From contig CADCFX010000008.1 of the NCBI GenBank assembly GCA_902800945.1, forward strand, positions 1 through 52,735: 52,735 nucleotides of DNA, given 5' to 3'. This document shows positions 35,003 to 41,554 of this stretch, piece by piece. The notes below the pieces were generated by a model. It was not told the DNA's origin, ran no database searches, and saw only the letters and a program-made list of their open reading frames with translations. Numbering within the stretch: the stretch's first letter is position 1; every line of letters starts with the position of its first letter. A program made the position numbers and the translations under genes. The DNA is from an uncultured Erysipelotrichaceae bacterium. Lineage in GTDB: Bacteria > Bacillota_I > Bacilli_A > RF39 > UBA660.

Positions 35003-35704
35003 ATGAACGAAAAAACCGTCGATACTTGGTTCGACTCAGAACCTCCAAAAGCTAATGTACTTCATTTTAACATTAACCCAAAAAATGTTCTTAATAAAAG
35101 CCTAAAGGGCGAAAAGTGGAAGGAACATTACGAACAAAAAGGCTATGAGAAAGGATTGATTAAAGGGACTGTCAGAGGCGCTATAGTCACAATAGGACTT
35201 TTGGCAGTAATTACATTTGGAAAAAACAAAATAAGTAACATATTTCACCAACATCCCAAAGACTATGCGTTCGAATATGGACAAACAGCGCTTATCAACA
35301 ACACTACAAGAGGAAGCGTAATAGATGGGGCGGAAATAGTAGGAGACTATATGGAGCTTTGCGACGATGTAAATGGATACGAGAACAAACAATTCGATGA
35401 CGATGATTTTGATTCTTATATCGGCGGAGTTTACGCGGGAATGATGTACCTGGACCCTGACTCAAGATTGAATAAAATGAATAATATATTTTACAGATTC
35501 AATATAGCAGGATATACAAAGTATGATAATTTTGTAAAATACTGTGATGCAATCGGATGCTGTAAAACAGACCAAAATGGGCGAAAAAGAGTGGATGAGA
35601 ATGCATATAGAACGTGGTTAAAAAGCTATATAGAAAAAGTTATTAGGTTGATTGAAGCGGAGGGCGATGTGATGGGATCTAGATCGGGAGGAGGACCAAA
35701 GTGA
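35003..35704 (+). CDS. Membrane-associated protein with Gly-rich tail, unknown
   Basis: Protein of 233 residues. A basic N-terminal region of about 50 residues precedes one hydrophobic segment (GAIVTIGLLAVITF) and an acidic C-terminal domain with a Cys-Cys pair (AIGCCKTD). It ends VMGSRSGGGPK, a Gly-rich tail like that of the 193-residue protein at 40589-41170. No family is recognised. The stop overlaps the next start (GTGA). Confidence 0.65.
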   Translation: MNEKTVDTWFDSEPPKANVLHFNINPKNVLNKSLKGEKWKEHYEQKGYEKGLIKGTVRGAIVTIGLLAVITFGKNKISNIFHQHPKDYAFEYGQTALINNTTRGSVIDGAEIVGDYMELCDDVNGYENKQFDDDDFDSYIGGVYAGMMYLDPDSRLNKMNNIFYRFNIAGYTKYDNFVKYCDAIGCCKTDQNGRKRVDENAYRTWLKSYIEKVIRLIEAEGDVMGSRSGGGPK

Positions 35705-35931
35705 GAATATTAACAACCGATAATAAAAAATATATTGTAATTGAAGAATTAAAAAACAACGACGTTACATATCTATACCTAGTAAATGAAAAAGACCAAG
35801 AAGATATTATCATACAAAAAGAAATAAATGGCGAAATATTGCCTCTTGAGGACGAGAATGATTTCAAAAAAAGTTTAGCTATATTTGCTAAGGAACATAA
35901 AAATATAATAGAAATTTTGCTTAAACAATAA
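35701..35931 (+). CDS. DUF1292/YrzB-like small acidic protein
   Basis: Protein of 76 residues, acidic, with YIVIEELKNNDVTYLYLVNE followed by a helical acidic end. It resembles DUF1292-type proteins, which have no known function. GTG start inside the upstream stop (GTGA) behind GGGAGGAGG, so it is translationally coupled. Confidence 0.65.
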   Translation: MRILTTDNKKYIVIEELKNNDVTYLYLVNEKDQEDIIIQKEINGEILPLEDENDFKKSLAIFAKEHKNIIEILLKQ

Positions 35932-35946
35932 AAGCAATTTTTTTTG
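35915..35946 (+). terminator. Terminator before rpsB
   Basis: TTGCTT/AAGCAA stem spanning the stop codon of the small acidic gene, followed by nine Ts. Confidence 0.7.
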
Positions 35947-35957
35947 TCAAAAAATTG

Positions 35958-35986
35958 TTGTTTTTACACGATTTATTTGGTACAAT
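35958..35986 (+). promoter_or_regulatory. Promoter of the rpsB-tsf operon
   Basis: TTGTTT, 17-bp spacer, TACAAT. It gives a leader of about 110 nt. Confidence 0.6.
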
Positions 35987-36014
35987 AGACATGCCTTAAA
36001 AAGAGGAAATAAAC

Positions 36015-36047
36015 ATGTTTGTGGACTTGTACTTCGAGTGCCTATAA
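36015..36047 (+). CDS. Possible leader peptide upstream of rpsB
   Basis: ATG at 36015 opens a 10-codon frame (MFVDLYFECL) ending in TAA. It has AGAGGA eight bases upstream. It overlaps the stem described in the rpsB leader. No conservation can be checked here, so it may be chance. Confidence 0.35.
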   Translation: MFVDLYFECL

Positions 36048-36063
36048 AAGGTGTAGTACTAAG
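36026..36063 (+). promoter_or_regulatory. Leader hairpin of the rpsB mRNA
   Basis: CTTGTACT (36026-36033) pairs with AGTACTAAG (36055-36063) with one bulge, and GCCT/AGGT pairs inside it. This could be a ribosomal-protein autoregulatory element, given its place upstream of rpsB. Confidence 0.45.
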
Positions 36064-36104
36064 GAAGAAGCAAGCAGAAGAATTAACGAAGGAGGGAAAT
36101 TTTT

Positions 36105-37082
36105 ATGGCAGTAGTTTCTTTAAGTTATTTATTAGAAGCTGGAGTTCATTTTGGACATCAAACAAAAAGATGGAATCCAAAAATGAAGGAGTATATTTAT
36201 ACTTCAAGAGATGATATTTATATTATCGATTTACAAAAAACAATGGAGTGCATTGAAAAGGCTTACGCTGAAATTCATAGCATTGCTGAAAATGGAGGTA
36301 CTTTTATCTTTGTTGGGACAAAGAAACAAGCTCAAGAAGCTGCAAAAGATACCGCTATTAGAACTAATTCTTATTACGTAACAGAAAGATGGTTAGGAGG
36401 AACACTAACAAACTTCCGTACTATCAGAAAAAGAGTTAAGAGATTAGAAGAAATTGAAAATATGGAAAAAGATGGAACATTCGAAATCTTACCAAAAAAA
36501 GAAGTAATAGGTCTTAAAAAAGAATATGATAAATTAAACAAATTATTATGCGGTATTAGAAATATGGAGAAAAAACCAGACGCAATGATAATTGTTGATC
36601 CTAAAAAAGAATTAAATGCAATCAGAGAAGCAAGAAAGTTAAATATTCCTATCTTTGGAATCGTAGATACAAACTGTGATCCTGATGATGTAGATTATGT
36701 AATACCAGGAAACGACGATGCAGTAAGAGCAGTAAAGGTTGTTCTTGGTGTATTAGGAAATGCTATCGCTGAAACAAATGGTGGAGAGATTCTTGATTTC
36801 GTAACGGAAGAAGATAAGAAAACTAAGACTGCACCTAAAAAAGAAGAAACAGTTGAAGCAACCGAAACAGTTGAAACAAAAAAAGAAAAAGTAGAAGAAC
36901 CTAAAAAAGAGGTAAAAGAAGAAGTTGTTGAGGAAACTGCTCAAGAAGTAGAAACAAGTGCAGTAAAAGAAGACTTAAGTTCCAAAACATTAGCTGAATT
37001 AAAAGCAATTGCTAAAGAATCTGGAATAAAAGGTTACTCATCAATGAAAAAAGACGAATTAATCGCTTCATTAAGCGAATAG
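36105..37082 (+). CDS. rpsB: Ribosomal protein S2 with C-terminal SAP/Rho-N-like domain
   Basis: Small-subunit protein of 325 residues; ordinary S2 is about 230-260. Residues 1-230 match S2 ([63 protein letters not shown]). An acidic/basic Glu-Lys linker follows, then a short domain of the SAP/Rho-N kind, [20 protein letters not shown], a fold that usually binds nucleic acid. SD GGAGGG. It is followed by tsf, the normal partner. Confidence 0.95.
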   Translation: MAVVSLSYLLEAGVHFGHQTKRWNPKMKEYIYTSRDDIYIIDLQKTMECIEKAYAEIHSIAENGGTFIFVGTKKQAQEAAKDTAIRTNSYYVTERWLGGTLTNFRTIRKRVKRLEEIENMEKDGTFEILPKKEVIGLKKEYDKLNKLLCGIRNMEKKPDAMIIVDPKKELNAIREARKLNIPIFGIVDTNCDPDDVDYVIPGNDDAVRAVKVVLGVLGNAIAETNGGEILDFVTEEDKKTKTAPKKEETVEATETVETKKEKVEEPKKEVKEEVVEETAQEVETSAVKEDLSSKTLAELKAIAKESGIKGYSSMKKDELIASLSE

Positions 37083-37111
37083 ATAAAGAATGGAAAGAAG
37101 GATTACAAAAG

Positions 37112-37987
37112 ATGGTTACAGCAAGTTTAGTTAAAGAATTACGCGAACAAACCGGCGCAGGAATGATGGATTGCAAAAATGCTCTTACTGAAACAGATGG
37201 TAATATAGAAGCAGCAATCGACTGGCTACGTGAAAAAGGAATTGCTAAAGCCGGCAAGAAAGAATCAAGAATAGCAGCAGAAGGTCTTGCAAAGATATTT
37301 GTTGAAGGGAATAAAGCTGTTATGATTGAAGTAAATGCTGAAACAGATTTCGTATCTAAGAATGATGAATTCAAAGAAATGATTGATGTTATTGGTGAAA
37401 CAATCCTAAAAGGAAACGCAAAAAATATCGAAGAGGCTAAAGAATTAAAACTTAACGACGGGACAATAAATGACTACATCGTAGAAAAAACTTCTAAAAT
37501 TGGTGAGAAATTGGATTTCCGCCGTTTAGCAATAATTGAGAAGAAAGCGGATGAAAACTTCGGAACATATCTACATATGGGTGGGAAAATAGCAGTTGTT
37601 ACAGTTGTAAAAGGAGCAAACGAGGACGTTGCTAAAGATGTAGCAATGCAAGCAGCAGCCATGAATCCTAAGTATGTATTCATAGAGGATATTCCTGAAG
37701 AAGACATTCAAAGAGAGAAAGAAGTTCTTAAAGAACAAGCCATCAACGAAGGAAAACCCGCTGACATAGCTGAAAAAATGGTAGAAGGAAGACTAAAAAA
37801 ATTCTACAAGGAAACATGTCTTGCAGAACAAGAATTTATTAAAGATGGAGACATCAACGTAACCAAGTACGTAACTAACAATGGAGGAGAATTAGTTTCA
37901 ATGACACGCTTCAAAGTAGGTGAAGGTATCGAAAAACGTCAAGATAACTTTGCAGAAGAAGTAATGTCACAAATAAAAGATAATTAA
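37112..37987 (+). CDS. tsf: Elongation factor Ts
   Basis: Nucleotide exchange factor of 291 residues for EF-Tu. ELREQTGAGMMDCKNALTE is the family signature. ETDFVSKNDEF is the second conserved block. The core is a two-subdomain fold with YLHMGGKIAVVTVV and the C-terminal coiled-coil-like region. It lies 29 bp after rpsB and is followed by a terminator, so it ends the operon. Confidence 0.97.
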   Translation: MVTASLVKELREQTGAGMMDCKNALTETDGNIEAAIDWLREKGIAKAGKKESRIAAEGLAKIFVEGNKAVMIEVNAETDFVSKNDEFKEMIDVIGETILKGNAKNIEEAKELKLNDGTINDYIVEKTSKIGEKLDFRRLAIIEKKADENFGTYLHMGGKIAVVTVVKGANEDVAKDVAMQAAAMNPKYVFIEDIPEEDIQREKEVLKEQAINEGKPADIAEKMVEGRLKKFYKETCLAEQEFIKDGDINVTKYVTNNGGELVSMTRFKVGEGIEKRQDNFAEEVMSQIKDN

Positions 37988-37990
37988 TTT

Positions 37991-38019
37991 AGACACTTAT
38001 TTACCAAGTGTCTTTTTTC
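37991..38019 (+). terminator. Terminator after tsf
   Basis: AGACACTT/AAGTGTCT stem with a 7-nt loop and Ts. Confidence 0.85.
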
Positions 38020-38073
38020 TTTCTACTTTATTAGAGAGTTTCGTGTTATACTATTACTGAAAGAAGTGAAAGA

Positions 38074-38667
38074 ATGAACAATAAAAGTAAATTATATAAA
38101 AACGCGCGTAGATTAATATACTTTTGCTTATTTGCAACAATTATCGCAGCTTTTGTATACCTAAGCAAAAAATATGAACCGCTATCAGAAGAAAAAACAA
38201 TTAATTTTTCTAGTTATTATAAAGATATTAATACAGATAAATATAATATAATAAATGCTGGTACGCTGCTCAAAGAGTTGAAAAATGGTAAGTACATAGT
38301 ATTTATTGGCAATCACGAATCTAAATGGTCAGAAGCTTATGCCTACATATTAACTGAGTGTCTAGAAGAATTAAATATTAGAATTAATTATTATGATTTA
38401 TATTCAGACAAAAATCAAAAAAATTCTAATTATTATAAAATTAGAGAAAGATTAAAAAATTACTTGGTTTCCACCGATGACAGTGATAACAATCTTTTGG
38501 CGCCATCATTATACATAGTCGATAAAGGTAAAATAGAATACTATAATATAGCAACTGTAGCAGTAAAAAACAATACTAGAGTAGAAGAATATTGGACAAA
38601 CTACAATCGTGAATCATTTAAAAGAGAAATAAAGAATAATATTAAAAGATACTATTTGAATAATTAA
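38074..38667 (+). CDS. Membrane-anchored thioredoxin-like protein lacking CxxC
   Basis: Protein of 197 residues with one N-terminal helix (LIYFCLFATIIAAFVYL) and an extracytoplasmic domain. KYIVFIGNHESKWSEAYAYIL followed by a second strand INYYDLYSD and the LAPSLYIVDKGKIEYY strand resembles a thioredoxin fold, with ESKW where CxxC would be. That reading is inference. It occupies the slot between tsf and frr where pyrH usually is. SD GAAGTGAAAGA. Confidence 0.55.
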   Translation: MNNKSKLYKNARRLIYFCLFATIIAAFVYLSKKYEPLSEEKTINFSSYYKDINTDKYNIINAGTLLKELKNGKYIVFIGNHESKWSEAYAYILTECLEELNIRINYYDLYSDKNQKNSNYYKIRERLKNYLVSTDDSDNNLLAPSLYIVDKGKIEYYNIATVAVKNNTRVEEYWTNYNRESFKREIKNNIKRYYLNN

Positions 38668-38709
38668 ATAGATTATTCTATAATATATTTAATAAAGGAG
38701 TAGATAAAT

Positions 38710-39249
38710 ATGACTAACGAAGAACTAGAGCTGCAAATGATGCATTGCTTAGAAACAATGGATAATCGTCTCACATCAATCAGAGCTGGAAGAGCAAACC
38801 CTGCTATGTTAAACGGAATAAATGTTGAATACTATGGAACCCCAACTCCATTACAAAGTTTAGCAAATATTAACGTGCCAGAAGCTAGGACGCTAATGAT
38901 TAAGCCTTTTGATAAGGGGTGCATAAAAGATATTGTAAGAGCTATTAATGAAGCAGATTTAGGAATAAACCCAACAGATAATGGGGAAAGTGTAATAATG
39001 AGCATTCCGCCTTTAACAGAGGAAAGACGAAAAGAATATGTAAAACAAGCGAAAGAAATCGCTGAAGAAACAAAAATTGCTTTAAGAAAAGTAAGACAAG
39101 AAGCAAATGATTCGATAAAAAATGATGAAGATATTCCTGAAGATGAAGAAAAAAGAATGATGGAAGATGTACAAAAACTAATCAATGAATATAATAAAAA
39201 AGTAGACGAGAAATTTAAAGAAAAAGAGGAAGAATTACTTCAAGTATAA
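38710..39249 (+). CDS. frr: Ribosome recycling factor
   Basis: Protein of 179 residues that splits post-termination ribosomes with EF-G. Seen are SIRAGRANPAMLNGINVEYYGTPTPL, SIPPLTEERRKEYVKQAKE and the helical hairpin end KKVDEKFKEKEEELL. The length is standard. SD AAAGGAGTAGAT. The family context tsf...frr is conserved except for the missing pyrH. Confidence 0.97.
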   Translation: MTNEELELQMMHCLETMDNRLTSIRAGRANPAMLNGINVEYYGTPTPLQSLANINVPEARTLMIKPFDKGCIKDIVRAINEADLGINPTDNGESVIMSIPPLTEERRKEYVKQAKEIAEETKIALRKVRQEANDSIKNDEDIPEDEEKRMMEDVQKLINEYNKKVDEKFKEKEEELLQV

Positions 39250-39288
39250 AAAAAGAGCTGTCGCAAATTTTGCGACAACTCTTTTTTA
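39249..39288. terminator. Bidirectional terminator after frr
   Basis: AAAAAGAG-TGTCGCAAA pairs with TTTGCGACA-CTCTTTTT; the long perfect-core stem serves both frr and the convergent RhuM-Fic gene. Confidence 0.85.
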
Positions 39289-40242
39289 ATTTATAAAATG
39301 CATAATCAAATCAATTAAAGTATCCTTTTCTTCATGATTAGATTCAGCCACCAAAATAGTCAAAGCAGTAAGAGTGCTATTGTCTATTACTTTTTTTTCA
39401 TTTTTATATAGAAGCCCATAAAAATCTAGAAAATAAATAAATAGGGTAGCAGCAATTCTTTTATTTCCGTCAGCAAAAACATGATCTTTAGTAACAAAAT
39501 AAAGAAAATTAGCCGCTTTCTCTTCGACAGAAGAATATACATCAACCCCATCGTAGGAAGCATATACATTATTAATAATACTTTCTAGATTTAACGAATC
39601 ATTTTTTTCTACTGCAAAGACATCGCTTCTATTTTTATCCTTTAGCTCATCAATTAATCTCTTGCAATCTTCGTATTTTATTCGTTTTTCGCTATTAATT
39701 CCCTCAATTTTAGAAAAACTCTTATGATCGTAATCATCCAGCATATCTAAAGCTTCAGAATAATTATTGATTACCTCTAATATTTCTCGCAATTCACTAT
39801 CGGGAATTCTATCATTACCTCTTGTTGCTATTTTTACCAAATCAACAATCTGCCCCAAATACTTAAGTCGAGGATTATTAACGGCATAGCCCTTAACCAG
39901 GTAATCTTTTAAAACTCCATTTGCCCATCTTCTAAAAATGATTCCTTTCTTAGATTTTACTCTATACCCAACACTTATTATAACGTCCAAATTATAATGC
40001 TCTACCTCATACTCTTTATTATCATTAGCTGTTATAGTAAAAACCCTTACAGATTCGTTTTCAGACCCTGCCAGTTCTTCGCGCAAAACATTCTTAACGT
40101 GCTTTCCAATCGTTTTTACATCTCTATCAAATAACTCCGCCAATTGCTTTCTGTTAAGCCAAACAGTATCATCTTCTATATTAACATCTAATTTTACGCC
40201 TTGATTTTCAAAAATAACAATTTCATTTTTTTCTTTATCCAT
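39286..40242 (-). CDS. RhuM-type protein with C-terminal Fic/DOC domain
   Basis: Protein of 318 residues. The N-terminal RhuM (COG3943) domain has IVIFENQGVKLDV, TVWLNRKQLAELF and IISVGYRVKSKKGIIFRRWAN. The C-terminal Fic motif is HVFADGNKRIAATLF, with the catalytic His, Phe and the anion-binding Gly-Asn-Lys-Arg. Fic proteins usually AMPylate targets; DOC-type ones phosphorylate. No N-terminal inhibitory motif is evident. The chosen ATG follows AGAGAG; an upstream in-frame extension of 30 residues is less likely. Promoter TTGAAA-17-TAAAAT at 40271-40299. Confidence 0.85.
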   Translation of the reverse strand: MDKEKNEIVIFENQGVKLDVNIEDDTVWLNRKQLAELFDRDVKTIGKHVKNVLREELAGSENESVRVFTITANDNKEYEVEHYNLDVIISVGYRVKSKKGIIFRRWANGVLKDYLVKGYAVNNPRLKYLGQIVDLVKIATRGNDRIPDSELREILEVINNYSEALDMLDDYDHKSFSKIEGINSEKRIKYEDCKRLIDELKDKNRSDVFAVEKNDSLNLESIINNVYASYDGVDVYSSVEEKAANFLYFVTKDHVFADGNKRIAATLFIYFLDFYGLLYKNEKKVIDNSTLTALTILVAESNHEEKDTLIDLIMHFIN

Positions 40243-40270
40243 ATTATCAAATCTCTCTATATCTATTTTA

Positions 40271-40299
40271 ATTTTAAAATGGTAATATATTTTTTTCAA
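40271..40299 (-). promoter_or_regulatory. Promoter of the RhuM-Fic gene
   Basis: Minus-strand TTGAAA and TAAAAT, 17-bp spacer. Confidence 0.55.
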
Positions 40300-40359
40300 T
40301 AATAATAAAACAATTTTACACATAAAGCCCATATCGACCTTGTTTATTCGTATTTAGAC

Positions 40360-40388
40360 TTGCAAATAACAATGATTTATATTATAAT
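40360..40388 (+). promoter_or_regulatory. Promoter of tRNA-Arg
   Basis: TTGCAA, 17-bp spacer, TATAAT, 19 nt before the tRNA. Confidence 0.75.
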
Positions 40389-40407
40389 TAGTTTGTTCCA
40401 AAAAACT

Positions 40408-40484
40408 GACCTCGTAGCTCAGCTGGATAGAGCAATCGCCTTCTAAGCGATCGGTCGAGAGTTCGAATCTCCCCGGGGTCACCA
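40408..40484 (+). tRNA. tRNA-Arg (anticodon UCU)
   Basis: Acceptor GACCTCG/CGGGGTC, D-arm GCTC/GAGC, anticodon stem ATCGC/GCGAT around loop CTTCTAA (anticodon TCT, decoding AGA), and T-loop TTCGAAT. CCA is encoded. The T-stem GAGAG/CTCCC has one A-C mismatch, so folding looks slightly unusual but the tRNA is otherwise canonical. Confidence 0.93.
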
Positions 40485-40517
40485 TTATTAGAAAATATCT
40501 CGAATAATATCATTCGA

Positions 40518-40560
40518 GCAAAATAAAACTAACTAGAAATAGTTAGTTTTTGCTTTTTTA
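40518..40560 (+). terminator. Terminator after tRNA-Arg
   Basis: AAAACTAACTA/TAGTTAGTTTT stem with GAAA loop, enclosed by GCAAAA/TTTTGC, followed by Ts. A smaller hairpin CTCGAAT/ATTCGAG precedes it (40499-40517). Confidence 0.85.
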
Positions 40561-40588
40561 GATAAAGGAAGTTTTTTCCTACAATAAG

Positions 40589-41170
40589 CTATCGACTTGA
40601 TAGTCCACCACCGCCATGTGAGGACTCGCCCATAGTATCATCTGCTGTTTCAGATAAGGATTTTAATGTATTTATTATCCCTTCTATATCACTTACATCA
40701 TTAATCTTATATCCGCTTTCTAACCCAGCTCTACGGAAAATAGCATCATCAAATGAAATCGTACTGGGTACCCTATAAATATCATAACTCGCTTTTGCCT
40801 CTTCAAGCATATCCTTTATAATAGATATTTCAAATGGAGATAGTTCGTCGTTCTCTAATACGGAGTGTTCTCCTTCGTACAGACGGCCTACAAAAGCTAT
40901 TGACTCTTTAAATAGCCAACCAAAAATTCCCTTAAAATCCGAATCTTCTGCTGTTAAAATACCCAATGACACGTAGTGATCATTTCTGCTCCAGGTATAA
41001 CAATAGTTTTTAAAATCTTCTGTAATTATAAAAGCTCCTCTTAATTCGTCTTCATGATTACCTGTAGTAGCATCTTCAGCGCATGTATTCCAATAATCTA
41101 GTAAACCGTAATCATCCCGCTCATTAAACCCACCGAAAAAAGTAACTTGGACTTTTCTACACTTTTCCAT
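40589..41170 (-). CDS. Soluble protein of unknown function with Gly-rich C-terminus
   Basis: Protein of 193 residues with no signal peptide or membrane helix. VQVTFFGGFNERDDYGLLDYWN near the N-terminus and SDFKGIFGWLFKESIAFVGRLYEG in the middle are distinctive; the end is MGESSHGGGGLSSR. No family is recognised. The start follows AGAGGTGATTTA; an ATG five codons upstream has no ribosome-binding site. Minus-strand TATAAT boxes lie at 41192-41197 and 41203-41208. It lies just downstream of the bacteriocin-like peptide genes, past their terminator. A role in immunity is only a possibility. Confidence 0.65.
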   Translation of the reverse strand: MEKCRKVQVTFFGGFNERDDYGLLDYWNTCAEDATTGNHEDELRGAFIITEDFKNYCYTWSRNDHYVSLGILTAEDSDFKGIFGWLFKESIAFVGRLYEGEHSVLENDELSPFEISIIKDMLEEAKASYDIYRVPSTISFDDAIFRRAGLESGYKINDVSDIEGIINTLKSLSETADDTMGESSHGGGGLSSR

Positions 41171-41210
41171 TAAATCACCTCTCATATTACTATTATAATT
41201 CTATTATAGC

Positions 41211-41238
41211 AAAATAAAAAGAGAAGAAACCTTCTCTT
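41211..41238 (-). terminator. Terminator of the double-glycine peptide operon
   Basis: On the minus strand, AAGAGAAG/CTTCTCTT with a GTTT loop, then TTTATTTT, directly after the stop of the second peptide gene. Confidence 0.85.
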
Positions 41239-41401
41239 AACAATATTTTTTGCCAAGCATATATCTTATTGCTGAACCAAAAGCTCTACCAAGCGAATAC
41301 ATAACCGTAACACCTCTAGCTATTGCATTAAGCATAGTAGCTGAAATTCCTCCAACAGCCCCGCCATAAACCATGATTAATTGACTTTTATCTAATTCCA
41401 T
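41237..41401 (-). CDS. Double-glycine leader peptide 2 (bacteriocin-like precursor)
   Basis: Small gene of 54 codons with an excellent AGGAGG site seven nt before the ATG. The leader MELDKSQLIMVYGG ends in the Gly-Gly cleavage signal. The predicted mature peptide is 40 residues, beginning AVGGIS, cationic (three Arg and two Lys), with an SLGRAFGSA stretch containing GxxxG, and ending KKYC with its single Cys. These are features of class II, possibly two-peptide, bacteriocins. It follows peptide 1 by 9 bp and is followed by a terminator. Confidence 0.82.
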   Translation of the reverse strand: MELDKSQLIMVYGGAVGGISATMLNAIARGVTVMYSLGRAFGSAIRYMLGKKYC

Positions 41402-41410
41402 TATTTCCTC

Positions 41411-41554
41411 CTATCTATTAGAGCCGCAAGTATAAGGCCTTGTTATTCCGTTAATTACACCAATTATAAAAACAATTCCGGCTCCAATTAGTGCCAATAC
41501 ACCACCTCTAACAGCTCCTCCATTAATTCTTATTAATTCTTCTTCTTTTAACAT
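41411..41554 (-). CDS. Double-glycine leader peptide 1 (bacteriocin-like precursor)
   Basis: Small gene of 47 codons whose ATG overlaps the 3' end of the exporter gene by 7 bp, behind AAAGGA. The leader MLKEEELIRINGG has the classical LxxxEL...GG pattern. The mature part is 34 residues, starts AVRGGV, is strongly hydrophobic in the centre, has a GxxxG (GVING), and ends TCGSNR with one Cys. It sits directly between exporter and peptide 2, so all three are one operon. Confidence 0.85.
   Translation of the reverse strand: MLKEEELIRINGGAVRGGVLALIGAGIVFIIGVINGITRPYTCGSNR

Noticed and set aside
40243-40332. N-terminal extension of the RhuM-Fic frame by 30 codons
   Set aside because: The extension overlaps the promoter and reads as hydrophobic noise; the ATG at 40242 begins the conserved RhuM domain.
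40408-40484. tRNA pseudogene, because of the T-stem mismatch
   Set aside because: All other arms, the encoded CCA, and a strong promoter are intact; one A-C pair is tolerable.
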